A stretch of 64,000 nucleotides of DNA from positions 1 through 64,000 of the forward strand of contig NZ_JABFDI010000004.1 in assembly GCF_013403915.1 (NCBI RefSeq), in the 5' to 3' direction. The notes below the pieces were generated by a model. The model saw nothing but the letters and a program-made list of their open reading frames with translations, did not search any database and was not told where the DNA came from. Shown in pieces: positions 9,051 to 18,605 of this stretch. A program made the translations under genes and the position numbers. Numbering within the stretch: the first letter of the stretch is position 1; each line of letters opens with the position of its first letter. The stretch is from Winogradskyella pacifica (GTDB lineage Bacteria; Bacteroidota; Bacteroidia; Flavobacteriales; Flavobacteriaceae).

Positions 9051-9113
9051 GTTATAATTAATATAGTAAAGAGCTCTATATTGCCCTTATCTATTGCGAT
9101 TAATGCTAGGTTA

Positions 9114-10265
9114 TTACTTTACAATTAAATGTTTTGGTAGATCCGCTACATTTTCACAACATAGCTGTTCCATGACTTGTTGAAATTCGCGTTTCATTAA
9201 AGAAATGGTATGGTTTCCTCCTTCTTTTCCTAATGCTCCAACACCATACATAAAACTACGTCCCATGAATGTAAATTCTGCTCCATTTGCCATTGCTCTT
9301 GCAATATCTGGACCACCACGTAAACCAGAATCTACCATGATTTTGATCTCATTCTTATACTTTTTTGCCAAATGCGTCATGGGTACAATTGAAGATTGAC
9401 CAGCATCTAACTGTCTCCCACCATGATTAGATACAATTAATCCATCAACACCTAAATTAATCGCTTTTTGAGCATCTATTTCATTTACAACACCTTTTAT
9501 AACTAATTTCCCTTTCCATTGATCTCTTATAGAAGCTATTCTGTCTTCATTTAAACGACCAGAAAAAGTAACATCCATAAATTCACCTAATTTTTTCAAA
9601 TTTAGTCCTTTAGGCATATATTTTTCCATGGTTTTAAAAGCAGGTTGTCCGTGTATTAAAGTTTGAATAGCCCAATCTGGTTTTCTAAAAACTTCAATAA
9701 TATTTTTTAGACTCATAGATGGTGGCATTGCTAAGCCATTTCTAACATCTCTAGGTCTGTAACCAAATGTTGGTACATCTGCTAGAATGACTAAAACATC
9801 AGTTCCTGCATGTGCAGCTCTATCTAATAAATCTCTTTTTACTTTTTCTTCAGCAGGATGATATAGTTGAAACCAAGATTTTCCTTCTGTTAATTCTGCA
9901 ACACGTTCAATACTAGATGTGGTTACTGTACTTAATATAAAAGGGATGTTATGATTAAAAGCTGATTTCGCCAAAATCTCTGGTGAATTTGGCCACATTA
10001 ACCCTTGTAAACCAACTGGCGCAATTCCAAAAGGAGCATCGTAAGTATGACCAAACAATTCTGCTTTTAAATTAGATTTGTCAAATTTTGATAAATATTG
10101 TGGCATCAATTCAATTTTCTGAAGATCAGTACGATTTTTATCTAAATTGATATCTTCATTACATCCACCATCTAAGTATTCAAAAGCGAATTTTGGCATT
10201 TTAACCATTGCTCTTTTTCTTAAATCTGTTACTGAAGGATATTTGGGATTTATTTTTATTTCCAT
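9114..10265 (-). CDS. lldD: FMN-dependent L-lactate dehydrogenase
   Basis: A 383-residue alpha-hydroxy-acid oxidase-family flavoenzyme with a TIM barrel. It oxidises L-lactate to pyruvate. Features include the N-terminal PKFAFEYLDGG motif, FGIAPVGLQGLMWP (residues 79-92), and the catalytic histidine H281 in IVSNHGGRQLD, followed by the FMN-phosphate region DSGLRGGPDIARAMANGAEF. It is last in the minus-strand series after lactaldehyde dehydrogenase and the fucose permease. The natural source of L-lactate here is L-lactaldehyde from fucose. Glycolate or another 2-hydroxy acid is an alternative substrate; the neighbours favour lactate. Confidence 0.87.
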   Translation of the reverse strand: MEIKINPKYPSVTDLRKRAMVKMPKFAFEYLDGGCNEDINLDKNRTDLQKIELMPQYLSKFDKSNLKAELFGHTYDAPFGIAPVGLQGLMWPNSPEILAKSAFNHNIPFILSTVTTSSIERVAELTEGKSWFQLYHPAEEKVKRDLLDRAAHAGTDVLVILADVPTFGYRPRDVRNGLAMPPSMSLKNIIEVFRKPDWAIQTLIHGQPAFKTMEKYMPKGLNLKKLGEFMDVTFSGRLNEDRIASIRDQWKGKLVIKGVVNEIDAQKAINLGVDGLIVSNHGGRQLDAGQSSIVPMTHLAKKYKNEIKIMVDSGLRGGPDIARAMANGAEFTFMGRSFMYGVGALGKEGGNHTISLMKREFQQVMEQLCCENVADLPKHLIVK

Positions 10266-10297
10266 ATTAAAATTTCTAAAGTTTTAATTACGCTTTC

Positions 10298-11596
10298 TTA
10301 TTTATAAATCTTTAAAGTTCGATAACCATAAATTGCGATAAAGCAAAAACATATAAAAGGCAAAATAAATGAGAAATTCACACCAGAAAATGGTCCTATT
10401 TTTTCAGTATCTATCATTAATCCTTGTAAAATTGGCATTAAAGCACCTCCAACAATCGCCATTACTAAACCAGCTGCACCAATAGCAGTATCGTCTGCTC
10501 TTAAACCGTCTAATGCAATACCGTAAATGGTTGGGAACATTAAAGACATAAATGCTGAAGTAGCCACTAGTAAATAAAGTCCTACAATACCTTCAATGAG
10601 TATAACACCAGATGTTGTTGCCATAGCACAAAGTGCAAAAATCATAAGTAGTTTTCTTGAGTTAACATACTTCATTAAAAATGTACTTATAAATCGACTA
10701 CATAAAAATATGGCCATGGCTACAATATTGTAGTTTTGAGCTTCTGCTTTTGGTATGCCTAAGTTTCCTGCGTATTGGATAATGAATGTCCAACACATAA
10801 TTTGAGCGGCAACATAGAATAATTGAGCTAAAACACCTTCTTTATATTTTCCGTTTTTGAATAATCTTTTAAATGACGATGCAGCACTAGTTGGATTATC
10901 GCTAACCGTTCTTTTAGGCATTTTGGTTAATGATATAACCACCAACATTGCTATAACTACAAAGCCAAGAATGACATAAGGATTTCTAATGATTTCTAAA
11001 TCGTGCGTTCTAATAATTGCTTTTTGCGCTTCATCAAGTGTACTAAAAATGAGCTCACCAGCGGCATTTCGTTTGTCAGAATCTAAGGCCACAAGGATAA
11101 ATTTTGAGGCTACAAACATGCCAAATAACGATCCAATAGGATTAAAAGCTTGTGCTAAGTTTAAACGTTGGGTTGCTGTACGCTCGTCGCCCATTGATAG
11201 AATAAAAGGGTTGGCTGTAGTTTCTAAAAAAGCCAATCCAAAAGTTAAAATGTATAAAGATCCTAGAAAGAATCCGAAGACTTCAAATTTCGCAGCAGGA
11301 TAAAATAAAAGCGCTCCAATAGCATAAAGTGTTAAACCTAATAGGATACCTTTTTTATAACTGTATTTTCTAACAAAAAGTGCAGCAGGAATAGCCATCG
11401 TAGCGTAACCACCATAAAAAGCTAATTGTACTAAAGCTGCTTTTGCGGTTGAAATCTCCATTACGGTTCCAAATGCTGCTACCATAGGGTTTGTAATATC
11501 ATTAGCAAATCCCCAAAGCGCAAACAAAGATGTGATGAGTACAAATGGTACTATGACCTCTTTAGATACTACTGGTATTTTTGTTGAATTCGTCAT
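10298..11596 (-). CDS. fucP: L-fucose:H+ symporter (MFS)
   Basis: A 432-residue inner-membrane transporter with about 12 spans of the FucP branch of the major facilitator superfamily. It brings L-fucose into the cytoplasm with a proton. Family features are the N-terminal FVLITSLFALWGFANDITNPM (split over residues 16-36), GFALFLETTANPF-like AFLETTANPFILSMG near residue 122, and NPIGSLFGMFVAS. The gene sits 32 bases upstream of the lactate dehydrogenase and is separated from aldA by a hairpin with a T run, so it may be partly independent. Confidence 0.9.
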   Translation of the reverse strand: MTNSTKIPVVSKEVIVPFVLITSLFALWGFANDITNPMVAAFGTVMEISTAKAALVQLAFYGGYATMAIPAALFVRKYSYKKGILLGLTLYAIGALLFYPAAKFEVFGFFLGSLYILTFGLAFLETTANPFILSMGDERTATQRLNLAQAFNPIGSLFGMFVASKFILVALDSDKRNAAGELIFSTLDEAQKAIIRTHDLEIIRNPYVILGFVVIAMLVVISLTKMPKRTVSDNPTSAASSFKRLFKNGKYKEGVLAQLFYVAAQIMCWTFIIQYAGNLGIPKAEAQNYNIVAMAIFLCSRFISTFLMKYVNSRKLLMIFALCAMATTSGVILIEGIVGLYLLVATSAFMSLMFPTIYGIALDGLRADDTAIGAAGLVMAIVGGALMPILQGLMIDTEKIGPFSGVNFSFILPFICFCFIAIYGYRTLKIYK

Positions 11597-11622
11597 TTAG
11601 TCTTAGTATTTTAGTTACAATG

Positions 11623-11669
11623 AAAAAAAAGCACCATTCAAATTAATATCTAAAAATGAATAGTGCTTT
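11623..11669 (-). terminator. Intra-operon terminator between aldA and fucP
   Basis: On the minus strand, aaagcac-attca pairs with tgaat-gtgcttt across a loop of about 15 bases and is followed by eight T. Position after the aldA stop and before fucP suggests partial termination. Confidence 0.65.
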
Positions 11670-11688
11670 GATAATCTAATCTTAATTT

Positions 11689-13128
11689 CTATCTATATTG
11701 TGCATAGATCACCTTCGTTTGAAGGTATTCTTCCATACCATGCTTTCCATCAGCTCCACCGATTCCAGATTTTTTCCATCCTGCATGGAACCCTTGAATC
11801 GCTTCAAAATGCTCTCTGTTGATGTACGTTTCTCCGTATTCTAATTCTTCTGCAGCGTGCATTACTTTATTAAAGTTTTCTGAGAAAATTGATGATGTTA
11901 AACCATATTCAGAATCATTTGCCATTGCAATTGCCTCATCCAAAGTGCTAAATTTCATTACTGGTAATACAGGTCCAAAAACTTCTTCTTGGATAATCTG
12001 CATATCTTGTCTTACATTAGTTAACAATGTAGGTTGGTAGAAATAGCCTTTATCAAACTGGCTAGATTTTTGTCCTCCAACTAAAACTTCTGCACCTTCT
12101 TTCTTAGCAAATTCAACCATTTCGGCTACTTTATCTAATTGCGCTTTAGAAACCAATGCACTCATATCGGGATTGTTATCAGAAAAAGCATCTTCTACTT
12201 TTAAAGCGTTCATTTTAGCAGTAACCATGTCTAAAAATTGATCGTGAATAGATTCTTCAACATAAACACGTTCTGCACAATTACATACTTGTCCACTATA
12301 AATAATTCTAGAACCAACAACGGCATTAACCGCTAATTCTAAATTTGCATCAGCACAAACAATTGCAGGGGCTTTACCTCCTAATTCTAAAGATACTTTT
12401 GTAATGTTTTCAGAAGCCGCTTCCATAACTTTCTGACCTGCAAATACACTACCAGTTAAACTGATAATTCCTGTAATTGGACTTTTAGATAAAGCGTTTC
12501 CAACTACTGGGCCAGAACCACACACAAAGTTTAATACACCAGCTGGTAATTCGATTTTTTGTATTAAATCTACCCACTCCATAATAGTATTTGGAGCAAT
12601 ACAACTAGGTTTAATTACACACGTATTTCCTGTTATTAATGATCCTGCAACTTTTCTTGCCATTACAAAAAATGGGAAGTTCCAAGGTAAAATCCCTACA
12701 GCAACACCAATAGGTGCTTTATGTAAGAAGATATGTTCTTTTTTACGATCACTTTGTATAATTTCACCTTCTATTCGTCTTGCAAATCCTGCATAATAAT
12801 CAAAATAATCGGCTGTAACATCAATTTCTACTTGCGCTAATCCAATTACTTTAGCTTGTTCTGCGGCTAAAGTTTTAGCTAAAAACACACGATTTTCACG
12901 AATGACATTAGCCATTTTATTTAAATAGCCAGCACGTTCAATTGCTGTTAGAGATTTCCAAGCGTATTGTGATGCTTTTGCAGCATCTAATGCTTTATTC
13001 GCATCTTCAACAGAACCATGTGGTATCTCTGACAATACTTCTTCTGTACAAGGGTTAAGTACTTTTGTTACTTCTGAAGAAGTAGATTTTACAAACTTTC
13101 CGTTTATAAATTGATTAAATTCTTTCAT
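11689..13128 (-). CDS. aldA: Lactaldehyde dehydrogenase
   Basis: A 479-residue NAD-dependent aldehyde dehydrogenase, the size of E. coli AldA. It converts L-lactaldehyde, released by the fucose aldolase, to L-lactate. Visible motifs: ILPWNFPFFVMARK (147-159), LELGGKAPAIVCAD with the general base E248, and GQVCNCAERV with the catalytic C282, which is followed by a second cysteine, C284, as in AldA-type enzymes. It is transcribed ahead of fucP and lldD. Another small aldehyde could be used, but the context argues strongly for lactaldehyde. Confidence 0.9.
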   Translation of the reverse strand: MKEFNQFINGKFVKSTSSEVTKVLNPCTEEVLSEIPHGSVEDANKALDAAKASQYAWKSLTAIERAGYLNKMANVIRENRVFLAKTLAAEQAKVIGLAQVEIDVTADYFDYYAGFARRIEGEIIQSDRKKEHIFLHKAPIGVAVGILPWNFPFFVMARKVAGSLITGNTCVIKPSCIAPNTIMEWVDLIQKIELPAGVLNFVCGSGPVVGNALSKSPITGIISLTGSVFAGQKVMEAASENITKVSLELGGKAPAIVCADANLELAVNAVVGSRIIYSGQVCNCAERVYVEESIHDQFLDMVTAKMNALKVEDAFSDNNPDMSALVSKAQLDKVAEMVEFAKKEGAEVLVGGQKSSQFDKGYFYQPTLLTNVRQDMQIIQEEVFGPVLPVMKFSTLDEAIAMANDSEYGLTSSIFSENFNKVMHAAEELEYGETYINREHFEAIQGFHAGWKKSGIGGADGKHGMEEYLQTKVIYAQYR

Positions 13129-13520
13129 GAGTGTTTACGTTTAGTTTATGTTGTGATATGTTTAATAAATTCGAAGTTTTTCTTATAAATAAACAAAAGC
13201 TCGAATTCTTAATTGCCAATGTGGTTAACAAACTTATCTAACAATGTGTTTTTAGTATTTATCCATATTAATCAATAATATGTATAATTTAAACATTGAA
13301 GGGTTTTAGTGTTTGAATTTTCAACCGTATTTGGTGTCAAGAACCCATTAATTATCATTGAAATTTGCTGACCTATAACCGAATGGTATTGGACTCTACA
13401 AAGAATGATAGAATTAGATAAAGTCGGTTTCTCAAATCCGTCAATTGCTTGCTCAAAATCCTCATAAGCCTAAAAACACACATTATTAGCCTGAAGTATT
13501 AAGTATTTAGAAAGCGTAGT
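13129..13520. other. 392-base gap with a possible decayed open frame
   Basis: This gap lies upstream of aldA and downstream of the AraC gene. On the minus strand a frame stays open for about 63 codons between 13272 and 13463 without an early start codon, reading FEKPTLSNSIILCRV among other residues. This may be chance or a decayed gene. The part next to aldA (13129-13260) should carry its promoter, but I see no clear TAnnTTTG match. Confidence 0.35.
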
Positions 13521-14420
13521 CTAGGTATATTTTCCAGATTTGTAGGATGCCGGAGTTAATCCTGTAACCGATTTAAACACGCGTGAAAAATGATAGCGAT
13601 CAGAAAACCCTAAATTAAAAGCGACATCTTCAATAGACTTGTTAGTGTGTTCAAATAACTCGCAAGATTTTGCGATTTTTCTATTTTGAACAAATTGATG
13701 TAATGTAACGTTCATTTCATCTTTAAATAATCGTGCAAATGAATTTGGTGCCATATTAACCAGCGATGACATTTCAGTGTTGCTTAGTTTTTTGTCAATA
13801 TTGACTTCAATATAGCGGATGACTTTTAAAACACGTTCGTCTATATTAATGGTTTTCCATAATTCGGGACCAATATTAGTAAGTGCTTCTTTAATGAAGG
13901 CTTGTAGCTTTAAATTAAAGGTGAGTTTGAAATTTTTATTTTCAACTTTTAAACGATTGGTTAAATAGTTTAATCGGTCCTTTAGGTAATCGGTTAATTC
14001 AATTTTTAGAATACCAGGATAAACACTATCAAAAGGCACTCCTAAATTAAAGTGAACGAAAAAATGGATTAAGAACATGTTTTCTAATTCCGCCTCATCG
14101 TGATTGCTATTCAACTGCTTTCCTGAGACATGAATGCCTTCCGTATAAATGTGGTTTTTTGTATATAGTGATGAAAATGAAGTAAACGGAGGAATAATAT
14201 AGATATGATCCGGATCCATTTCAAAAACAGTATCCTGATGAATTAATTGACCACCTGTGTTTTTATTCCAATATAGTCTCCAAAACGGAAATACCATTTC
14301 ATGACAGTCCCATAGATCTAATAACCAATATCGGCAACATAACATCTTTAATTTCAGGTCAATAAAATTTTGATGATTTGCGGAAGGATCGCCTAATTCT
14401 ATTTCTTTTACAAACTTCAT
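13521..14420 (-). CDS. AraC-family transcriptional regulator
   Basis: A 299-residue cytoplasmic regulator. The N-terminal half (about 1-180) looks like a cupin-type sugar-sensing domain. The C-terminal about 100 residues hold two helix-turn-helix units typical of AraC: MSSLVNMAPNSFARLFKDEM, then IEDVAFNLGFSDRYHFSRVF with the family ending VTGLTPASYKSG. It lies between the two divergent halves of the fucose module, upstream of aldA and divergent from the aldolase gene, so it probably activates both in response to fucose or an intermediate. That role is inferred from position. Confidence 0.88.
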   Translation of the reverse strand: MKFVKEIELGDPSANHQNFIDLKLKMLCCRYWLLDLWDCHEMVFPFWRLYWNKNTGGQLIHQDTVFEMDPDHIYIIPPFTSFSSLYTKNHIYTEGIHVSGKQLNSNHDEAELENMFLIHFFVHFNLGVPFDSVYPGILKIELTDYLKDRLNYLTNRLKVENKNFKLTFNLKLQAFIKEALTNIGPELWKTINIDERVLKVIRYIEVNIDKKLSNTEMSSLVNMAPNSFARLFKDEMNVTLHQFVQNRKIAKSCELFEHTNKSIEDVAFNLGFSDRYHFSRVFKSVTGLTPASYKSGKYT

Positions 14421-14612
14421 GAAGCACTAATGTTTGAATTAGATACAAAAATACAGATTTTGAATATTTAATAAGGTGTATTCTGTCTCTATTTTTGTTA
14501 CAATAATTTTATTTAAAAAAAGATGAACCATCCATAACTAAAAAAGCAATACTTAATGTTGTGATTAATATGGATGCACCACTTGACAAATAAAAATAAT
14601 AAACATAAACAA

Positions 14613-15407
14613 ATGAAAACGATAAAACTCCCAGTACAGGTAGAAGCAGAATTAAAAAAAGTATCCGAAGTCGCGGGTTATTTATGGCAACGTGAATGGG
14701 CAGAGCGAAACGCAGGAAATATTTCAATGAACTTAACATCTTACTTTTCAAAAGAAGAAGTGCAAGGTATTGGGACAGAAATTCCATTTGAATTTCCAAA
14801 AGGAGCTGCAGGATTTGTAATCTACATTACAGGTACTGGTTGTTATTTAAGAGATTTAGTAGACAAGCTTGAAGAAGCGTCTTGTATCTTATATATCAAT
14901 GAAGATGCGACAGCGTATTCAGTTATTTGGGGAGGTAAGCGTGAAAACTTTGGACCAACGTGTGAGTTAATTTCTCATGCAAGTATCCATTTATTCAATT
15001 CTATTCATCATCCAGAGAATTTAGCGGTTGTGCATACACATCCATTAGAATTAATCTGTATGAGTCATCATGAGTTATTTGATAATGAAGAAGAATTAAA
15101 CAGACAAATCTGGATGATGTGTCCTGAGGTAAAAGTATTTGTTCCTAAAGGAATTCACTGTACACCTTATGCTTTATCTAGCACCGCAGCTTTAGCAGAA
15201 GTAACTATGGAAGCGTTTAAAACAAGAAACGTATCCTTATGGGAAAAGCATGGAGCAACAGCAACAGCGCCAGATGTAATGAAAGCTTGGGACTTTTTAG
15301 ATGTAGCAAATAAAGGAGCTAAAATGTTAATGATGTGTTGGGCAGCAGGTTTTCAACCCGCAGGACTTTCTAACGATCAATTAACAGAATTAGAGCAATT
15401 CACATAA
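14613..15407 (+). CDS. Class II aldolase, fuculose/rhamnulose-1-phosphate type
   Basis: A 264-residue zinc aldolase that splits L-fuculose-1-phosphate (or L-rhamnulose-1-phosphate) into DHAP and L-lactaldehyde. Visible features are FVIYITGTGCYLRDL near residue 70, the zinc-binding histidines in VVHTHPLELICMSHHEL, and a third histidine in LWEKHGATATAPDVM. By length and sequence it is nearer to RhaD (274 residues) than to classical FucA (215). The chosen start is the ATG at 14613 (MKTIKLPVQVEAEL). The frame is open to an earlier ATG at 14574, which would add 13 polar residues without family support. It precedes fucI by 15 bases. Confidence 0.88.
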   Translation: MKTIKLPVQVEAELKKVSEVAGYLWQREWAERNAGNISMNLTSYFSKEEVQGIGTEIPFEFPKGAAGFVIYITGTGCYLRDLVDKLEEASCILYINEDATAYSVIWGGKRENFGPTCELISHASIHLFNSIHHPENLAVVHTHPLELICMSHHELFDNEEELNRQIWMMCPEVKVFVPKGIHCTPYALSSTAALAEVTMEAFKTRNVSLWEKHGATATAPDVMKAWDFLDVANKGAKMLMMCWAAGFQPAGLSNDQLTELEQFT

Positions 15408-15422
15408 TAAAAAAATATAATC

Positions 15423-17210
15423 ATGAGTAGATTAATAGGTAGACTACCAAAAGTAGGAATTCGTCCGGTGATTGATGGACGTGAATTAGGTGTAAGAGAG
15501 TCTTTAGAAGTTCAAACTATGGACATGGCTAGAGCAGCAGCTAAATTAATAGAAGATACGTTACGTTTTCCAAGTGGAGAAAAAGTAGAGGTTGTTATTG
15601 CAGATACTACTATTGGTGGTGTTGCAGATGCAGCAGCTTGTGCCGATAAGTTTAAAAGAGAAGGAGTTGAAGTGTCATTAACAGTAACGCCTTGTTGGTG
15701 TTATGGAACAGAAGTTATGGACACTGACCCTTTAACACCTAAAGCAGTTTGGGGTTTCAACGGAACTGAAAGACCAGGTGCTGTGTATTTAGCAGCAGCA
15801 TTGGCAGGTTATTCTCAAAAGGGATTACCAGCGTTTGGAATTTATGGTAAAGAAGTGCAAGATGGTGGTGACCAAACGATTCCTCAAGATGTATCTGAAA
15901 AAATATTACGTTTTACAAAAGGGGCTTTAGCAGTGGCTCAAATGAAAGGTAAATCTTATTTATCTATAGGATACAGTTCAATGGGTATTGCAGGTTCTAT
16001 GGTAGATGTCAATTTTTTACAAGATTACTTAGGTGTAAGAGCTGAGTTTGTAGAGTCTGTAGAGCTTTTAAGACGTATTGATGAAGGTATTTATGACCAT
16101 GACGAATTCGAAAAAGCATTAGCTTGGACGAAAGAAAACTGTAAAGAAGGAAAAGATTATAATACACCTGAAACACAGAAATCAGCAGAAGTAAAAGATG
16201 CTGAATGGGAAAAAGTTGTGAAAATGACTTTAATCTGTAAAGATTTAATGAACGGAAACCCTAAGTTGAAAGACATGGGATTCGGTGAAGAATCTAAAGG
16301 TAGAAATGCTATTATGGGAGGTTTCCAAGGACAACGTCAGTGGACAGATTACCAACCAAACGCGGATTATACGGAATCTATTTTAAATTCATCTTTTGAC
16401 TGGAATGGTGTTCGTCAAGCGTACACATTCGCAACAGAAAATGATTGTTTAAACGCTATTTCTATGTTGTTTGGCCACCTGTTAACGAATAAGGCGCAAT
16501 TGTTCTCTGATGTCCGTACGTACTGGAGTCCTGAGTCTGTAGAGCGTGTGACTGGTAAAAAATTAACTGGTATTGCAGAGAATGGAATTATTCACTTAAT
16601 CAATTCTGGTTCTACAACTTTAGATGCAACAGCACAACAAACAGATGCTGATGGTAATCCTACAATGAAACCATTTTGGGATATTACAGAAGAAGAAGTA
16701 CAAAAATGTTTAGATAACACAAAATGGCCAGCAGCAATCGCTGAATATTTTAGAGGTGGAGGATTCTCTTCTCAATTTAAAACAAAAGGGACTATTCCAT
16801 TAACAATGTGTAGAATTAATCTTGTAAAAGGGATTGGACCCGTTTTACAAATTGTAGAAGGATGGAGTGTTGAATTGCCAGAGGATGTTCACGAAACTTT
16901 AAATGAAAGAACAAACCCAACTTGGCCAACAACATGGTTTGTACCAAGAACAACAGGAACAGGTTTCTTTAAAGATGTCTATACTGTAATGGCAAAATGG
17001 GGAGCCAACCACGGTGCGATTTCTCATGGACATATTGGTGCCGATTTAATTTCTTTAGCTTCAATGTTACGTATTCCTGTTAACATGCATAATGTTAGTG
17101 AAGACGACGTATTTAGACCAAGTGCATGGTCTGCTTTTGGAGAAGGCTTAGAAGGAGCTGATTATAGAGCTTGTGAAAATTATGGTCCGTTATACGGATT
17201 TAAAGATTAA
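15423..17210 (+). CDS. fucI: L-fucose isomerase
   Basis: A 595-residue cytoplasmic Mn-dependent ketol isomerase, the size of E. coli FucI (591), converting L-fucose to L-fuculose. Recognisable family segments are [20 protein letters not shown] at the N-terminus, [40 protein letters not shown], and the C-terminal metal/substrate region [20 protein letters not shown]. It is second in the plus-strand fucose series; a terminator-like hairpin follows before the kinase. Some family members also isomerise D-arabinose. Confidence 0.96.
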   Translation: MSRLIGRLPKVGIRPVIDGRELGVRESLEVQTMDMARAAAKLIEDTLRFPSGEKVEVVIADTTIGGVADAAACADKFKREGVEVSLTVTPCWCYGTEVMDTDPLTPKAVWGFNGTERPGAVYLAAALAGYSQKGLPAFGIYGKEVQDGGDQTIPQDVSEKILRFTKGALAVAQMKGKSYLSIGYSSMGIAGSMVDVNFLQDYLGVRAEFVESVELLRRIDEGIYDHDEFEKALAWTKENCKEGKDYNTPETQKSAEVKDAEWEKVVKMTLICKDLMNGNPKLKDMGFGEESKGRNAIMGGFQGQRQWTDYQPNADYTESILNSSFDWNGVRQAYTFATENDCLNAISMLFGHLLTNKAQLFSDVRTYWSPESVERVTGKKLTGIAENGIIHLINSGSTTLDATAQQTDADGNPTMKPFWDITEEEVQKCLDNTKWPAAIAEYFRGGGFSSQFKTKGTIPLTMCRINLVKGIGPVLQIVEGWSVELPEDVHETLNERTNPTWPTTWFVPRTTGTGFFKDVYTVMAKWGANHGAISHGHIGADLISLASMLRIPVNMHNVSEDDVFRPSAWSAFGEGLEGADYRACENYGPLYGFKD

Positions 17211-17222
17211 TTAGAATAATTC

Positions 17223-17263
17223 AAAAGGGTGTTTGGCTTTAAAAATCAAACACCCTTTTTTTA
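17223..17263 (+). terminator. Intra-operon hairpin with T run between fucI and the kinase
   Basis: The 13-bp stem aaaagggtgtttg / caaacaccctttt with an 11-base loop ends in TTTTTT. The kinase starts within about 15 bases, so this probably attenuates transcription rather than ending the operon. Confidence 0.75.
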
Positions 17264-17276
17264 ATTTTGAACTGTG

Positions 17277-18587
17277 ATGGTGAATGTAATTGCTGTAATT
17301 GATATAGGGAAAACAAATAAAAAAATACTCTTGTTTAATGAAGAGTTTGACGTCGTATACAGAAATGCAACACGCTTTGATGAAGTTGCTGATGAAGACG
17401 GTTATCCTTGTGATGATATCGAATCTATAGAAAACTGGATTCAAAATGAGATAAAAAGAATACAAGCTGAAGGTGACTATGCTATAAAGGCTATTAATTT
17501 TTCTACCCATGGTGCTAGTCTTATTTATTTAGATGATCACGGCAATAGAATTACACCTTTATATAATTATTTAAAGCCGTTAAGTTTAGACACGTATCAT
17601 GAGTTTTATGATGCTAATGGAGGGCAGGAAGAGTTTTCTAGAAAAACAGCATCTCCCGCTTATGGCATGTTAAATACAGGACTTCAAATTTTAAAACTAC
17701 AAAAAGAGAAACCAGAATTTTGGAATAAGGTAGATACGATTTTACATTACCCTCAATACCTAAGTTATCTTTTTACCAAAAAAGTAACTGCAGATTTTAC
17801 GTCTGTAGGCGCACATACAGCGACCTGGGATTTTGATACGATGCAGTATCATAAATGGGTTTCTGATTATAAATTAAATTTACCGACACCACAAAATGGT
17901 AAAGAGGCCATAGTAAGCACTTTTAATGGTGAAGAAATTGCTATTGGAACAGGATTACATGATAGTTCGGCGTCTATTATTCCGTTATTAGAAACAGAAA
18001 AAGACAACGAATTTATTTTACTATCTACAGGAACTTGGATTATAGCCATGAATCCTTTTAGCAAGGAAACCTTAACACAACACCAATTAAAAAATAACTG
18101 TTTGTGTTTTATGACTCCACAGAAACAGCAGATAAAATCGTCTATGCAGTTTCTTGGAAAAATACATGAAGTTTATATCGCTGCTTTAAGTACGTATTTT
18201 AAAGTAGACATCGATACACATTTACAATTAGAGTTAAATGAAGCGTTGTGTAATGAACTCATTAATGCGAATGCACGCGTATTTTTAGCGGAAGGGATTG
18301 ATAGTGATTTTGAAGCACATCCGTATTTATTAACCAATTATAACAATTACGAAGCAGCTTATTACCAATTGGTTTTTGAAATTAGTAAAAAAGTAATTCA
18401 AGGTATTAATTTAATTTCTGATGAAAATTCTGTGATTAAAGACATTTATATTTCTGGTGGGTTTAATAAAAACCTAATATTTATTGCGTTCTTAAAGCTG
18501 TTAAAAAATGATATCGAAATAAAAATTTCTGATTGTAAAAATGAAAGTGCTTTAGGTGCTGCATTGATGATGAAATCATATATCTAA
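17277..18587 (+). CDS. FGGY-family sugar kinase, probable L-fuculokinase
   Basis: A 436-residue cytoplasmic carbohydrate kinase with the N-terminal phosphate loop VIDIGKTNKKILLF, a catalytic-region motif FILLSTGTWIIAMNPF, and a C-terminal adenosine motif KDIYISGGFNKNLIFIAFL. Between fucI and fbp its expected job is to phosphorylate L-fuculose to the substrate of the aldolase; a rhamnulokinase-like specificity is the alternative. The ATG at 17277 is preferred; GTG codons flank it at 17274 and 17280. Shorter than E. coli FucK (about 480). Confidence 0.83.
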   Translation: MVNVIAVIDIGKTNKKILLFNEEFDVVYRNATRFDEVADEDGYPCDDIESIENWIQNEIKRIQAEGDYAIKAINFSTHGASLIYLDDHGNRITPLYNYLKPLSLDTYHEFYDANGGQEEFSRKTASPAYGMLNTGLQILKLQKEKPEFWNKVDTILHYPQYLSYLFTKKVTADFTSVGAHTATWDFDTMQYHKWVSDYKLNLPTPQNGKEAIVSTFNGEEIAIGTGLHDSSASIIPLLETEKDNEFILLSTGTWIIAMNPFSKETLTQHQLKNNCLCFMTPQKQQIKSSMQFLGKIHEVYIAALSTYFKVDIDTHLQLELNEALCNELINANARVFLAEGIDSDFEAHPYLLTNYNNYEAAYYQLVFEISKKVIQGINLISDENSVIKDIYISGGFNKNLIFIAFLKLLKNDIEIKISDCKNESALGAALMMKSYI

Positions 18588-18605
18588 AAAAATAAAGCAA
18601 CTATT

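Noticed and set aside
14574..14612. Earlier ATG for the class II aldolase
   Set aside because: The 13 added residues are polar and unlike family N-termini; the ATG at 14613 gives the expected start.
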